A stretch of DNA of 64,000 nt from Candidatus Accumulibacter necessarius (GCA_017302435.1 JAFLDL010000022.1:16671-80670); one strand, 5' to 3'; positions 1-9,420 are shown, numbered from the stretch's first letter. Notes: generated from the letters alone by a model not told the origin. Program-made: numbers and translations.

Positions 1-1
1 G

Positions 2-391
2 CAGAAGAACAAGGATGGCTGGACGAAAAAGCAGCAGGTGATGTTCCCGCGCTATGGCTTTGTCCGTTGCAGCCGCCCCGGGCAAAGCATCGCGCCCATC
101 CGCAGCACTCCCGGCGTGACCGGCCTGGTGACCTTCGGTAACGTTCCCGCGACGCTCGATGAAGCCACTCTGGCGGCGATTCGCTCGCTGGCTGAACACC
201 AGGCAAGGGCGCTGGATGAGAAGCAGCTTCCCTTTCAGGCCGGTGACAGCGTGGCAATCGCCGACGGCCCCCTCAAGGGCATGTCCGGCATCGTTTCCGC
301 CGTTGCCGAAGAACGGGTGACCGTGATGCTCAGCCTCCTGGGCCGCGAAAAGCCCGTAGCCGTACCGACCGGCCACCTGACCCTGGCCTGA
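2..391 (+). CDS. RfaH/NusG-family transcription antiterminator, 5' end outside window
   Basis: The frame is already open at base 2, so the first codons lie outside the window. The visible part contains the end of a NusG N-terminal domain (FPRYGFVR, then PIRSTPGVTGLVTFG) and a C-terminal KOW-type domain (FQAGDSVAIADGPLKGMSGI). In this family the N-terminal domain binds RNA polymerase and the KOW domain contacts ribosome or Rho partners. Specialised paralogues (RfaH, UpxY, LoaP) prevent premature termination in long polysaccharide operons. Its position just before the EPS regulator and sugar-nucleotide genes fits that role rather than housekeeping NusG, which normally sits beside ribosomal protein genes. 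An internal ATG at 41 is not the start, because the conserved domain extends upstream of it. Confidence 0.85.
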   Translation, partial: QKNKDGWTKKQQVMFPRYGFVRCSRPGQSIAPIRSTPGVTGLVTFGNVPATLDEATLAAIRSLAEHQARALDEKQLPFQAGDSVAIADGPLKGMSGIVSAVAEERVTVMLSLLGREKPVAVPTGHLTLA

Positions 392-491
392 GCCGCCGTG
401 CATGCACCCGCGCAGACCGCCGCTCGCCTCCTGACTGCCTTGCCGTCCGGCAGGCAGCACGTTCACCTGTCTCCCACTGCCGATAACGACC

Positions 492-1901
492 ATGACCTCG
501 ACCCTTGCAGCCAGAATAAGCCATCACGGCGCCGTTGACGGCGTCACCGGCTCCTGCCACCAGCTCAGCCTGCCCGACGGGCAATCCGTGCTGGTGGACT
601 GCGGTCTTTTTCAGGGCGCGGAAACCTCACGCGAAGGCGCCGGGGCCGAACGACTGGACATCACCTTCCTGATCGATCGGGTGCGCGCGCTGGTCGTCAG
701 CCACGTGCACATCGACCATGTCGGGCGCATCCCCAGGTTGCTGGCGGCCGGTTACCGCGGGCCGATCGTTTGCAGCCAGGCCTCTGCGGTGCTGCTGCCG
801 CTGGTCCTCGAAGATGCCCTGAAGGTCGGATTCACCCGCGACCAGGCGCTGATCAGCGGCTTTCTCAAGCAAATCCGCCAGCAGACCATCGCCGTACCGT
901 ACAAACAATGGCGCACGATCATCAGCGGCGAAGTGGCGCTGCGCGTCAGGCTGTCGCCGGCGGGCCACATCCTCGGCTCGGCCTACGTCGAATTCGATCT
1001 CAAGCGGGGCCAGGAGACACAGCGCGTCGTCTTCTCCGGTGACCTCGGCGCCCCCTACACCCCCTTGCTGCCAGCGCCCCGATCGCCCTACGGCGCCGAC
1101 GTCGTCGTCCTCGAAAGCACCTACGGCGACCGCACCCATGAAAGCCGCAAGGATCGCCGTCAGCGCCTGCAGGCCCTCTGCGAACGCTGCTTTGGCAACA
1201 AGGGCAGCCTGCTCATCCCGGCCTTCAGCATCGGCCGCACGCAGGAACTGCTCTACGAACTGGAAGAAATCATCCACCGCAACCGCCAGCGTCCCGCCGC
1301 GCCGGGCGTCACCTGGGACGACCTCGACATCATCGTCGACTCCCCGCTGGCGGCGGATTTCACCGCCGGCTATGGCCAACTGCGCGAGCACTGGGACAGC
1401 GAAGCGCGGCGCAAAGTGGCCGCCGGGCGCCACCCGCTGGCCTTCGAACAGCTCACCACCATCGACGACCACGCCACCCACCTCGGGGCCGTCGAGTACC
1501 TGGCGCGCACCGCGCGCCCGGCGATCGTCATCGCCGCCAGTGGCATGTGCAGTGGCGGCCGCATCGTCAACTACCTCAAGGCGATGCTCGGCGATCCGCG
1601 CCACGATGTCCTGCTCATCGGCTACCAGGCGGCCGGCACGCCGGGCAGGCAAATCCAGCAGTATGGCCCGAAGGGTGGCCATGTCGACCTCGATGGTCAG
1701 CGCTACCCGATTCGCGCCGGCATCCACACCCTCGGCGGCTACTCCGCCCATGCTGACCAGAAGGACCTCCTCAACTTCATCGGCCGCATGCGCCAAAAGC
1801 CACGGCAGGTCCGCCTGGTGCACGGCGATGCCGGTGCCAAACAGTCCCTCGCCGCCGCGATCAGGCAACGCCACCCGAACACCGAAGTCATCATCCCCTG
1901 A
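492..1901 (+). CDS. MBL-fold beta-CASP hydrolase (RNA-processing exonuclease type)
   Basis: This is a 469-residue metallo-beta-lactamase/beta-CASP protein. It has the zinc motif HVHIDHVGR near residue 71, the ESTYGDRTH signature, a beta-CASP segment around residues 240-370, and the C-terminal elements ASGMCSGGRIVNYLK and GGYSAHADQ. Relatives act on RNA as endo- or 5'-exonucleases (CPSF-73/RNase J-like), but the bacterial branch is poorly characterised, so the substrate is not known here. The ATG at 492 follows a 100-bp gap after the antiterminator and is compatible with the domain start. A family A REP begins 12 bp after the stop. Long open frames on the opposite strand are shadows of this GC-rich gene. 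Confidence 0.85.
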   Translation: MTSTLAARISHHGAVDGVTGSCHQLSLPDGQSVLVDCGLFQGAETSREGAGAERLDITFLIDRVRALVVSHVHIDHVGRIPRLLAAGYRGPIVCSQASAVLLPLVLEDALKVGFTRDQALISGFLKQIRQQTIAVPYKQWRTIISGEVALRVRLSPAGHILGSAYVEFDLKRGQETQRVVFSGDLGAPYTPLLPAPRSPYGADVVVLESTYGDRTHESRKDRRQRLQALCERCFGNKGSLLIPAFSIGRTQELLYELEEIIHRNRQRPAAPGVTWDDLDIIVDSPLAADFTAGYGQLREHWDSEARRKVAAGRHPLAFEQLTTIDDHATHLGAVEYLARTARPAIVIAASGMCSGGRIVNYLKAMLGDPRHDVLLIGYQAAGTPGRQIQQYGPKGGHVDLDGQRYPIRAGIHTLGGYSAHADQKDLLNFIGRMRQKPRQVRLVHGDAGAKQSLAAAIRQRHPNTEVIIP

Positions 1902-1912
1902 CCGATTTCCCA

Positions 1913-1937
1913 TGTAGGAGCCCGATTCATCGGGCGA
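1913..1937 (-). repeat. Family A REP
   Basis: One copy of the REP palindrome (core CCCGATGAATCGGG) with its CTCCTACA tail, reading on the minus strand. It lies 19 bp upstream of the RAYT-A gene and 12 bp after the beta-CASP stop codon. Confidence 0.9.
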
Positions 1938-1955
1938 CTTCTTCGCTAACGAACC

Positions 1956-2402
1956 GTGCAACCCGCTCAACCCCATGCCCGGAATCTGCGACAGGGGCGG
2001 TATTCTCAGGCCGGACAGATCTATCTGCTGACCCTGGTGACCGCCGGACGAGAACGCGTCTTCCAGGATTTCAGCGCAGCGCGCAGGGCGGTCCGGGCCT
2101 TTGGTGAGCAAGCGGTACGCGACTACGGCACCACCCTGGCGTTTGTGGTCATGCCCGATCACGTCCATTGGCTGCTCGAGCTTGGGTCAGAGGGAGGGGT
2201 CAGCGCGGCCGTGCGCGTCTATCGTGCCAAGGTCAGCCTGGCCCTCGGCCGGCGAATCTGGCAGAAGGGATTCTATGATCGCGCACTGCGCCGCGACGAA
2301 GATCTGGTTGCCGTCGCCCGCTATGTCGTCGGCAACCCGGTGCGTGCCGGGATCGTTGACCGTGTGGGCGATTACCCGCATTGGGATGCGGTGTGGATTT
2401 AG
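1956..2402 (+). CDS. RAYT-A: REP-associated tyrosine transposase (Y1, IS200-like)
   Basis: A 148-residue Y1-type HUH protein. The HUH motif is H69-V-H71 (in MPDHVHWLLE) and the likely catalytic tyrosine is Y123 in the family signature ARYVVGNPVRAG. RAYTs are domesticated IS200/IS605-like single-strand endonucleases thought to mobilise their cognate REP hairpins. This gene is bracketed by family A REPs: one inverted copy upstream and three copies downstream, the arrangement expected when a RAYT is the cognate enzyme of that family. The start is ambiguous: the first in-frame start is GTG at 1956, and no strong ribosome-binding site is seen. It differs clearly in sequence and repeat partner from the second RAYT at 39306. 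Confidence 0.88.
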   Translation: MQPAQPHARNLRQGRYSQAGQIYLLTLVTAGRERVFQDFSAARRAVRAFGEQAVRDYGTTLAFVVMPDHVHWLLELGSEGGVSAAVRVYRAKVSLALGRRIWQKGFYDRALRRDEDLVAVARYVVGNPVRAGIVDRVGDYPHWDAVWI

Positions 2403-2410
2403 AAAGACGA

Positions 2411-2586
2411 TCGCCCGATGAATCGGGCTCCTACATTGTCTGCTACCCGTTTCGGGATGCGGCGAGGATCTGCGCGGTCGGACGTCACGGGATCGCCCGA
2501 TGAATCGGGCTCCTACATTGCCTGCTACCCGTTTCGCGATGCGGTGATTTGGACCGCACACCGTAGGAGCCCGATTCATCGGGCGA
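2411..2586. repeat. Cluster of three family A REPs (REPIN arrangement)
   Basis: Three copies downstream of RAYT-A: 2411-2435 (+), 2493-2517 (+) and 2563-2586 (-). The last two are inverted relative to each other, the layout called a REPIN. The spacers of the first two copies share the segment TTGCCTGCTACCCGTTTCG or a near variant, so the unit was duplicated with flanking sequence. Confidence 0.88.
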
Positions 2587-2653
2587 TCGTCCTTCCCCGA
2601 TCGCGTATGGCGCCTCCAACATTGCCGCTGCCGGGGACTTCCCGTATCATTTG

Positions 2654-2670
2654 CGTTCACGATTTGAACG
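2654..2670. promoter_or_regulatory. Dyad upstream of the EPS MarR regulator
   Basis: An interrupted palindrome, CGTTCA-5-TGAACG, ends six bases before the ATG of the MarR-type regulator. The position suits an autoregulatory operator. No binding data exist here, so the role is inferred. Confidence 0.35.
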
Positions 2671-2676
2671 AACACC

Positions 2677-3015
2677 ATGACCCCGGCAGAACAGGCGCAC
2701 CTGCGCATCCTCAGAATCGTCGAAGAAGCACCGCAGATCAGCCAGCGGCAGCTCGCCGAACGTCTCGGCGTCAGCCTGGGCAAGGCCAACTACCTGCTCA
2801 AGGCGCTGCTCGACCAGGGCTATATCAAGGCCGGCAACTTTCTTCGCGCCGAGGACAAGCTGAAATACGCTTACCTGCTGACGCCTGAAGGAATCCGCGC
2901 CAAGCTGCGCTTGACCCGCGACTACCTGGCCCGGAAAGAACAGGAGTACGTGGCGATGCAGGTCGAGATCGAAGACATGCGCGCCGAACTGGCCGCGCAG
3001 GAACACACTGGATGA
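2677..3015 (+). CDS. MarR-family EPS-associated transcriptional regulator
   Basis: A 112-residue winged-helix protein with a recognition region ISQRQLAERLGVSLGKANY at about residues 24-42 and a C-terminal coiled-coil-like tail. It closely fits the small EPS-associated MarR regulator family (TIGR04176 type) found at the head of betaproteobacterial exopolysaccharide/O-antigen loci. Its position directly before gmd supports a role in controlling the sugar and glycan genes. The ATG at 2677 is preceded by an inverted repeat that could be its own operator. Confidence 0.85.
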   Translation: MTPAEQAHLRILRIVEEAPQISQRQLAERLGVSLGKANYLLKALLDQGYIKAGNFLRAEDKLKYAYLLTPEGIRAKLRLTRDYLARKEQEYVAMQVEIEDMRAELAAQEHTG

Positions 3016-3346
3016 AGCGCGTCGCGCAGCCCCGCGGATGACCCGTGCCGGGCAACCGCTCTGACCTGACGAAGGCCATCGCCGGCTGCGGCCTGCCAAC
3101 TGCGACCGGCAACAAGAAGCACGATTCCGGCGCTGCACGGGAACCCGCCGCCGCCAGTGGGAGGGAGACCGCCAGCGGCCAAGCCTTACCAAGTGCTGAA
3201 TGCGCAAGCATTCGGGCATGGCGGTAGCGTGCCTGACCCCCGGCTCTGACGTGACCCCCCGACGCTGACGACCTTCACGTTGCCCCTACAGCCGCTGGTC
3301 CAGCCACCAGGCCACTTTCACCCACTCTCACCGAGTCCCGAGCCAC
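3016..3346. other. Intergenic region, no gene recognised
   Basis: A 331-bp gap between the MarR regulator and gmd. It is GC-rich with short open frames that have no recognisable domains, and no REP copy. It presumably carries the gmd promoter and leader. If the upstream antiterminator is locus-specific, its recognition site could lie here, but no ops-like element was identified. Confidence 0.5.
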
Positions 3347-4492
3347 ATGCCCATGACCCAGCCCGCCCACACCCCCCAACGAAAAGTCGCCCTGATCACC
3401 GGTGTCACCGGCCAGGACGGTGCCTACCTGGCTGAACTCCTGCTCGAGAAGGGTTACGAGGTGCATGGCATCAAGCGCCGCTCGTCGCTGTTCAACACCG
3501 ATCGCATCGACCACCTGTACCAGGACCCGCACGAGAAGGATCGCCGCTTCATCCTCCACCACGGCGACCTCACCGACTCGACCAGCCTGATCCGCATCAT
3601 CCAGCAGGTCCAGCCGGACGAAATCTACAACCTCGCCGCGCAAAGCCACGTCGCCGTCAGCTTCGAAGAGCCCGAGTACACCGCCAACGCCGACGGCGTC
3701 GGCGCCCTGCGCATGCTCGAAGCGATCCGCATCCTTGGCCTGGAGAAGAAAAGCCGCTTCTACCAGGCCAGCACCTCGGAACTCTACGGTCTCGTCCAGG
3801 AAAGCCCGCAGAAGGAAACCACCCCCTTCTACCCGCGCAGCCCCTATGCCGTCGCCAAGCTCTACGCCTACTGGATCACCGTCAACTACCGCGAGGCCTA
3901 CGGCATCTACGCCTGCAACGGAATCCTCTTCAACCACGAAAGCCCGGTTCGCGGCGAAACCTTCGTCACCCGCAAGATCACCCGTGCCATCGCCCGCATT
4001 GCCCTCGGCCTGCAGGACTGCCTCTACCTCGGCAACCTCAGCGCCCTGCGCGACTGGGGCCACGCCCGCGATTACGTCGAAATGCAGTGGCTGATGCTGC
4101 AGCAGGACCATCCCGAAGACTTCGTCATCGCCACCGGCGTGCAATACAGCGTCCGCCAGTTCGTCGAGTTCGCCGCGGCCGAACTCGGCATCAGCCTGCG
4201 CTTCACGGGTGAGGGCGTCGATGAAGTCGGCATCGTCGACAGCGTCAGCGGCAACCAGGCCAAGGTCAAGCCGGGCGATGTCATCGTTCGCGTAGACCCG
4301 CGCTACTTCCGCCCGACCGAGGTCGAAACACTGCTCGGCGACCCGACCAAGGCGCGCGAGAAACTCGGCTGGACGCCGACCACCAGCCTGCACGAGCTGG
4401 TCAAGGAAATGGTCCTCGCCGATTACAGCTCGGCCCGGCGCGACGCCCTGGTCAAGCTCGCCGGCTTCCAGACCTTCGACCACCACGAATGA
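3347..4492 (+). CDS. gmd: GDP-mannose 4,6-dehydratase
   Basis: This enzyme converts GDP-D-mannose to GDP-4-keto-6-deoxy-D-mannose, the first step toward GDP-L-fucose and related sugars. The 381-residue protein has the NAD(P)-binding motif [15 protein letters not shown], the family marker [12 protein letters not shown], the catalytic region STSELYG with [15 protein letters not shown], and [14 protein letters not shown]. Length and all motifs match intact Gmd. Alternative starts ATG 3347 and ATG 3353 are close together. The stop lies 12 bp before the preferred fcl ATG, so the two are translationally linked. A broken second gmd copy lies at 12075. Confidence 0.96.
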   Translation: MPMTQPAHTPQRKVALITGVTGQDGAYLAELLLEKGYEVHGIKRRSSLFNTDRIDHLYQDPHEKDRRFILHHGDLTDSTSLIRIIQQVQPDEIYNLAAQSHVAVSFEEPEYTANADGVGALRMLEAIRILGLEKKSRFYQASTSELYGLVQESPQKETTPFYPRSPYAVAKLYAYWITVNYREAYGIYACNGILFNHESPVRGETFVTRKITRAIARIALGLQDCLYLGNLSALRDWGHARDYVEMQWLMLQQDHPEDFVIATGVQYSVRQFVEFAAAELGISLRFTGEGVDEVGIVDSVSGNQAKVKPGDVIVRVDPRYFRPTEVETLLGDPTKAREKLGWTPTTSLHELVKEMVLADYSSARRDALVKLAGFQTFDHHE

Positions 4493-4504
4493 GTGGCGGC
4501 CAGC

Positions 4505-5584
4505 ATGCCTGAACCCCGGATCTACGTCGCCGGCCATCGCGGCATGGTCGGTTCGGCCATCGTTCGGCAACTGCGCAATCCGCAAACGCGGGGCCTCGCC
4601 GCCGGCAACCCTGGCTCCATGCCCGAGATCGTCACTCGCAGCCACGCCGAACTCGACCTCACCAACCAGTCGGCCGTCAATGCCTTCTTTGCCAAGGAAC
4701 GGCCCGACCAGGTCTACCTGGCCGCCGCCAAAGTCGGCGGCATTCACGCCAACAACAGCTACCCGGCCGAGTTCATCTACCAAAACCTGATGATCGAGGG
4801 CAACATCATTCACGCCGCCTACACCCACGGCGTGCCGAAGCTGCTCTTCCTCGGCTCCAGCTGCATCTACCCTCGGCTCGCGCCGCAGCCGTTAGCGGAA
4901 GACGCATTGCTCACCGGCACCCTGGAACCGACCAACGAAGCCTACGCCATCGCCAAGATCGCCGGCATCAAACTCTGCGAGAGCTACAACCGCCAGTACG
5001 GCACCGACTACCGCAGCGTCATGCCGACCAACCTCTACGGCCCCGGCGACAACTACGACCTGCAGAACAGCCACGTCATTCCGGCGATGATCCGCAAGCT
5101 GCACCTGGCCAGACTCGCCGCCGAACACGACTGGCCGGCGATCGAAAGCGACGAAGCCAGGCACGGCCCCATCCCCGAAGACCTCAGACGCCAGCTCCAC
5201 GACACCTGCACCGGGCAGCTCGATCCCCATCTCACGCTCTGGGGCACGGGCACGCCCAGACGCGAATTCCTCTACGTCGACGACATGGCCGCCGCCAGCG
5301 TGCACGTCATGAACCTCGACCCGGCCACCTATGCCGCCCACACCCAGCCGATGCTCTCGCACATCAACGTCGGCACCGGCGAGGACATCACGATCCGCGA
5401 ACTCGCGACCACCGTCGCCAGCGTCATCGGCTATTGCGGTCGCATCGACTTCGACGCCAGCAAACCGGACGGCACGCCAAGAAAACTGATGGATGTCTCC
5501 CGCCTCCATGCCCTTGGCTGTTGCGCCACCGTCGGCCTCGCCGTGGGGCTGGCCAGGGCCTACGCTGATTTCCGCGCCGCCTGA
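4505..5584 (+). CDS. fcl: GDP-L-fucose synthase
   Basis: A short-chain dehydrogenase that epimerises and reduces the Gmd product to GDP-L-fucose using NADPH. Motifs are the nucleotide-binding [10 protein letters not shown], the region LGSSCIYPR, the catalytic YAIAKIAG and the family segment [11 protein letters not shown]. The frame is open from GTG 4493, immediately after the gmd stop, but ATG 4505 gives the conserved N-terminus [13 protein letters not shown], so that start is preferred. The C-terminal segment [12 protein letters not shown] is slightly unusual where most homologues have LGW, but the gene looks functional. Together with gmd it supplies GDP-fucose. Confidence 0.95.
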   Translation: MPEPRIYVAGHRGMVGSAIVRQLRNPQTRGLAAGNPGSMPEIVTRSHAELDLTNQSAVNAFFAKERPDQVYLAAAKVGGIHANNSYPAEFIYQNLMIEGNIIHAAYTHGVPKLLFLGSSCIYPRLAPQPLAEDALLTGTLEPTNEAYAIAKIAGIKLCESYNRQYGTDYRSVMPTNLYGPGDNYDLQNSHVIPAMIRKLHLARLAAEHDWPAIESDEARHGPIPEDLRRQLHDTCTGQLDPHLTLWGTGTPRREFLYVDDMAAASVHVMNLDPATYAAHTQPMLSHINVGTGEDITIRELATTVASVIGYCGRIDFDASKPDGTPRKLMDVSRLHALGCCATVGLAVGLARAYADFRAA

Positions 5585-5708
5585 AGCAGGTTGGCCCCGT
5601 GACCCCACAACCGTGCTCCAGGGCGGAATCGCTCCGGCGCCAGCCAGCGCCCCCTCAGCGTCAAGCGACGCAACCCACTTAACTCACACTGTCCGCTGCG
5701 AGTCATTG

Positions 5709-6614
5709 ATGACCACTCCTTCCTCATCGCATGTCAATCGCCGCCAACGCAAGGGAATCATCCTCGCGGGGGGCTCCGGGACGCGCCTCTATCCCGCCAC
5801 CCTGGCGGTTTCGAAGCAGCTGCTGCCGATCTACGACAAGCCGATGATCTATTACCCGCTGACCACACTGATGCTGGCGGGAATCCGCGACATCCTGATC
5901 ATCTCCACCCCGCAGGACACCCCTCGCTTCGAGCAATTGCTCGGCGATGGCCAGCAGTGGGGGCTGAGCATCCGCTACGCGGTGCAAGCCAGTCCCGACG
6001 GCCTGGCGCAGGCGTTCATCATCGGCGCCGACTTCATCGGCAACGGAACGTCGGCCTTGGTGCTCGGGGACAACATCTTCTATGGCCACGAAATCGCCAA
6101 CGATCTGCAGTCGGCCAACGCCCGGGAGAGCGGCGCCACCGTCTTCGCCTACCGTGTCCATGACCCCGAGCGCTACGGCGTCGTCGAGTTCGACAAGTCC
6201 GGCTGCGCGATCAGTCTTGAGGAGAAGCCGGCGGCGCCAAAATCCCACTACGCAGTCACCGGACTTTATTTCTACGACAACCGGGTGGTCGATGTGGCCC
6301 GCAACCTCAAGCCTTCAGCCCGGGGCGAGCTCGAAATCACCGATGTCAACCGCCAGTACCTGCGGTGGGGTGAGCTCAGTGTCTCCATGATGGGCCGCGG
6401 CCACGCCTGGCTGGACACCGGCACCCACGAATCCCTGCTGGCAGCGAGCATGTTCATCGAAACCATCGAGAAGCGGCAGGGGCTCAAGATCGCCTGCCCC
6501 GAGGAGATTGCCTTCAGGGAGGAATACATCAGCGCCGCGCAGCTGGAAGCGCTCGCCGAGCCGATGAAGAAGAACCTCTACGGGCAGTACCTGCTCGGAT
6601 TGCTCAGGGAATGA
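5709..6614 (+). CDS. rfbA: Glucose-1-phosphate thymidylyltransferase
   Basis: RmlA makes dTDP-glucose from dTTP and glucose-1-phosphate, the entry to dTDP-rhamnose synthesis. The 301-residue protein shows the pyrophosphorylase signature [20 protein letters not shown], the GDNIFYG motif, the FDKSG/EEKP region and the [13 protein letters not shown] segment. The frame is open upstream, but ATG 5709 gives a normal-length protein starting about 15 residues before the signature. It is followed 91 bp later by rfbC. The companion genes rfbB and rfbD are not in this window, so the rhamnose pathway must be completed elsewhere. Confidence 0.95.
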   Translation: MTTPSSSHVNRRQRKGIILAGGSGTRLYPATLAVSKQLLPIYDKPMIYYPLTTLMLAGIRDILIISTPQDTPRFEQLLGDGQQWGLSIRYAVQASPDGLAQAFIIGADFIGNGTSALVLGDNIFYGHEIANDLQSANARESGATVFAYRVHDPERYGVVEFDKSGCAISLEEKPAAPKSHYAVTGLYFYDNRVVDVARNLKPSARGELEITDVNRQYLRWGELSVSMMGRGHAWLDTGTHESLLAASMFIETIEKRQGLKIACPEEIAFREEYISAAQLEALAEPMKKNLYGQYLLGLLRE

Positions 6615-6705
6615 CGCGCTCGGCGAGTCGTCATCGCTGAGGCAAAGAGACCTTCTTGCCGAATGCTGCCCTTTAAACGTCCCTTTTCCCACATCGGCCC
6701 AGCCC

Positions 6706-7245
6706 ATGAAACTTGTCCCGACCTCAATCCCGGACGTCCTGATCATCGAACCCAGGGTCTTTGGCGACTCCCGTGGCTTCTTTCTGGAAAGCTGGAACCG
6801 CAGGAGCTTTGCCGATCTTGGCCTGCATCTGGATTTCGTACAGGACAACCAGTCCCGTTCCGCGAAAGGTGTGCTGCGCGGCCTGCATTACCAGTTGCGG
6901 CAGCCCCAGGGCAAGCTCGTGCGGGTGACCCAGGGTGCCGTCTTTGATGTTGCAGTGGATATCCGCCGCTCGTCGCTCACTTTCGGGCGTTGGGAAGGGG
7001 TCGAGTTGTCGGCAGAAAATCAGCGCATGCTGTGGATACCGCCTGGTTTCGCGCATGGCTTTCTCGTGCTGTCCGACCTGGCAGACTTCTGCTACAAGGC
7101 CACGGCCTATTACTCCCCGGACGACGAGCGCTGCATCCAGTGGAACGATCCCGAAATCGGCATCCGCTGGCCGCTCGACGGCGAACCGACCCTATCGCCA
7201 AAAGACCGCGCAGGAACGCCGCTGCTGGCCGCCCAGGTGTACTGA
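6706..7245 (+). CDS. rfbC: dTDP-4-dehydrorhamnose 3,5-epimerase
   Basis: RmlC, a cupin enzyme that epimerises dTDP-4-keto-6-deoxyglucose at C3 and C5. The 179-residue protein has the family motifs FGDSRGFFLESWN, QDNQSRSAKGVLRGLHYQ (with the catalytic histidine in GLHYQ), GAVFDVAVDIRRSS and WIPPGFAHGF, and is full length. It is co-oriented with gmd-fcl-rfbA. A family A REP follows 64 bp after the stop and marks the change from conserved sugar genes to the accessory zone. Confidence 0.95.
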   Translation: MKLVPTSIPDVLIIEPRVFGDSRGFFLESWNRRSFADLGLHLDFVQDNQSRSAKGVLRGLHYQLRQPQGKLVRVTQGAVFDVAVDIRRSSLTFGRWEGVELSAENQRMLWIPPGFAHGFLVLSDLADFCYKATAYYSPDDERCIQWNDPEIGIRWPLDGEPTLSPKDRAGTPLLAAQVY

Positions 7246-7309
7246 TTCACCGACGCACGCCAGCCAAAGGTCACCTAGGCAATCGTGCTGCCATGCCCCG
7301 CCATATCCC

Positions 7310-7333
7310 GTAGGAGCCCGATTCATCGGGCGA
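7310..7333 (-). repeat. Family A REP
   Basis: Minus-orientation copy of the CCCGATGAATCGGG palindrome. It directly abuts the broken 5' end of the nucleotidyltransferase fragment that follows. Confidence 0.88.
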
Positions 7334-7552
7334 TTCCAACTGGCAGCGGGTACGGCTCGGCCGGACAGCGACCTCGATCTGGCGGTGGCGGATGACAAGT
7401 CGTTGAGCGCCGATGCCAGGATGGCATTGATTGCCGATCTCGCGGAGCATGTGGGCCGGCCAGTCGATCTGATTGACCTGGCTCGCGCCTGGTCGACCGC
7501 CTGGTGCAGGTCGCGACGCGGGCCGGGCGGCCTCGATGGGCTCTTCTCTTGA
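7334..7552 (+). pseudogene. MNT-type nucleotidyltransferase fragment, 5' end replaced by a REP
   Basis: The frame starts inside the REP and reads LAAGTARPDSDLDLAV, the second half of the nucleotidyltransferase active site; the preceding Gly-Ser element is lost. The downstream helix GRPVDLIDLA is typical of the family. No start codon or first beta strand remains, so this is the 3' remnant of a minimal nucleotidyltransferase antitoxin. Its HEPN partner is absent. An intact, different MNT/HEPN pair lies at 11011-11998. Confidence 0.7.
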
Positions 7553-7562
7553 GGAAATGCCG

Positions 7563-7573
7563 ATACTGTCCCC
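7563..7573 (-). repeat. Family B end (solo)
   Basis: A short ATACTGTCCCC segment, the complement of the family B terminus, lies 25 bp upstream of the Rpn gene. Confidence 0.55.
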
Positions 7574-7597
7574 TCATTTCAACCTGACGCCTTCACC

Positions 7598-8605
7598 TTG
7601 AACCCGCCATCCGAAACCGCCGTCGCCAACGACGATTACGACACCCCCTGGAAAGACGCCGTCACGCGCTACTTTCCTGAGTTCATCGAGTTCTACTTTC
7701 CCGACGCGCATCGGCAGATCGACTGGAACGGCGGTTACACCTTCCTTGATCAGGAACTTGCCCAGATCGTCAAAGATGCCGAACTCGGCAAGCGTCTCCT
7801 CGACAAACTCGTCCAGGTTGCCACCCACGACGGCGGCGAACACTGGGTGTACGTCCACATCGAAGTGCAAGGTGGCCAGGAAGGTGACTTCGCCGAACGC
7901 CTCTTCACCTACAACTACCGCCTCTACGACAAATATCGCCGCCCCATCGCCAGCCTCGCCGTTCTTGCGGACGATCGCCAACACTGGAAGCCGCAGACTT
8001 ATGGCTATGAGCTCTTCGGTTGCCGGCACTACCTCGAATTCCCCACCGTAAAGCTACTCGACTACCAGCCGCAAACGCAGGCCCTGCTGGTCGACCCCAA
8101 CCCTTTCGCTCTGGTTACTGCCGCTCATCTGCTCACCCAGCAAACCAAAGGCGACGACCGGCAAAGGCTGGCTGCAAAATGGCGGCTAGCTAAACTGCTC
8201 TACGAACGTAACTGGGACAAGCAACGCATCATTGACCTGTTCAGCGTCATAGACTGGATGATGCAAGTGCCCAAAGACCTGCAAAATCAACTCTGGCAAG
8301 ACATCGAACAACTGGAGAGGAACCGAACCATGCCCTACATCACCTCGGTAGAACGCATCGGCATTGAGAAAGGCATGCAGCAAGGCATGCAACAAGGCAT
8401 TCAACAAGGCATGCAGCAAGGCATGCAGCAAGGCATACGGCAAGGGGAGTCAGCCCTCCTCGAGCGCCAACTCACCCGCCGTTTTGGCCCGCCCAGCGCG
8501 GAGACAGTGGCTCGGCTGCAGGCGGGCACCGTCGAACAACTGGAACAGTGGGCCGAAAACATCCTTGACGCCACGACGCTGGAAGATGTCTTCAAGGATC
8601 ACTGA
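7598..8605 (+). CDS. Rpn-family recombination-promoting nuclease with DUF4351 tail
   Basis: A 335-residue PD-(D/E)XK-type protein of the Rpn/transposase_31 group. The N-terminal nuclease domain (about residues 10-230) includes VYVHIEVQGGQEGDFAERLF, where the E and Q of EVQ match the expected catalytic strand. A run of GMQQ/GIQQ tetrapeptides follows at about 256-281, then a DUF4351 tail (LLERQLTRRFG ... TLEDVF). In E. coli, Rpn proteins promote RecA-independent recombination and some act in phage defence. The start is TTG 7598; no ATG lies nearby that keeps the domain. The tetrapeptide run is encoded by 12-bp DNA repeats, so its length can change without a frameshift. Two related genes are in this window. 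Confidence 0.85.
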   Translation: MNPPSETAVANDDYDTPWKDAVTRYFPEFIEFYFPDAHRQIDWNGGYTFLDQELAQIVKDAELGKRLLDKLVQVATHDGGEHWVYVHIEVQGGQEGDFAERLFTYNYRLYDKYRRPIASLAVLADDRQHWKPQTYGYELFGCRHYLEFPTVKLLDYQPQTQALLVDPNPFALVTAAHLLTQQTKGDDRQRLAAKWRLAKLLYERNWDKQRIIDLFSVIDWMMQVPKDLQNQLWQDIEQLERNRTMPYITSVERIGIEKGMQQGMQQGIQQGMQQGMQQGIRQGESALLERQLTRRFGPPSAETVARLQAGTVEQLEQWAENILDATTLEDVFKDH

Positions 8606-8709
8606 CCATTTGACGCACTGGACAAGCAGGGCCGGTTCCGGTTATCGAGCACGCTTGTCTGTCGTAGGGCGCAATACGCGGCGCATCGCGCCATCGGCAA
8701 CCGCGCACC

Positions 8710-9399
8710 ATGATCATTCAACGGTTCGCGTCCGACGGACAGCGATTCGGCTTCATCTGGAGGAGACACTGTGGCGGGAAAAATGGCCTGTCGCGGTGGG
8801 TGTGGGTATGCAACGTCGTCACCACGGTGGTGTACTTCATTGGCAACCGCAGCGCGGAGATCCTCATCGATGCCCTGCCGGGCAGCCTGAAGTGCTATCG
8901 CCCGACGAACCGCTACTTTCTGCTCGAGGAAGCGAGCGTCGGGGAAGCGCAACTGGCCGACGAGTCGAACACGGTCGGCGGCATCATCCGGATCGAGAAG
9001 AGTGGTACGCCCGCGGACATCCGTCGAGCCGTCGCGCGGCTTCACCAGCGGCTGCAGGGTGCGCAGTACGACAGCCCGCGCCGGGCGCTGGTGGGATGGA
9101 TCAACCGGGTCGTACTCCGCCGGCTGATGCCCGGCCAGGCGATCCCGGAAGTCAACGAACTACAGGAGATCGACGCCATGCTGGCGGAAGCCGTAGATAG
9201 CTGGACAAGGCAGTGGAAGGAAGAAGGCGGCCTCGAAGGCGAGAGCACGCTGCTGCAGAAGCTTTTTGAGCGCCGTTTCGGGCCGCTGCCGGAGTGGGCA
9301 CGCCAACGGCTCGCGGAGGCGACGGGCGAGCAACTGGAGGCCTGGGCGCTCGAAGTCCTCGACGCCGACACACTCGAGGGCGTGTTCGAGAAACGGTAA
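8710..9399 (+). pseudogene. Rpn/DUF4351 protein remnant lacking the nuclease domain
   Basis: From about 8830 the frame matches the second half of Rpn-type proteins: a VVYFIGNR strand (normally VLYNGxR), then LIDALPGSLKCYRP and a DUF4351 tail LLQKLFERRFGPLP ... TLEGVF. The N-terminal catalytic half is missing, and the first 40 residues of the open frame look like unrelated sequence. Translation from ATG 8710 is possible, but the product would have no nuclease active site. It sits head to tail with the intact Rpn gene but differs strongly from it, so it is a separate family member that decayed. Confidence 0.7.
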
Positions 9400-9420
9400 C
9401 GGTATGCTTTTCTTGCCTAG

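Noticed and set aside
3275-4828. A 517-codon minus-strand frame over gmd and fcl
   Set aside because: It mirrors conserved plus-strand genes and has no recognisable domain. The same applies to the minus frame at 627-2168 and the plus frame at 47370-49481.
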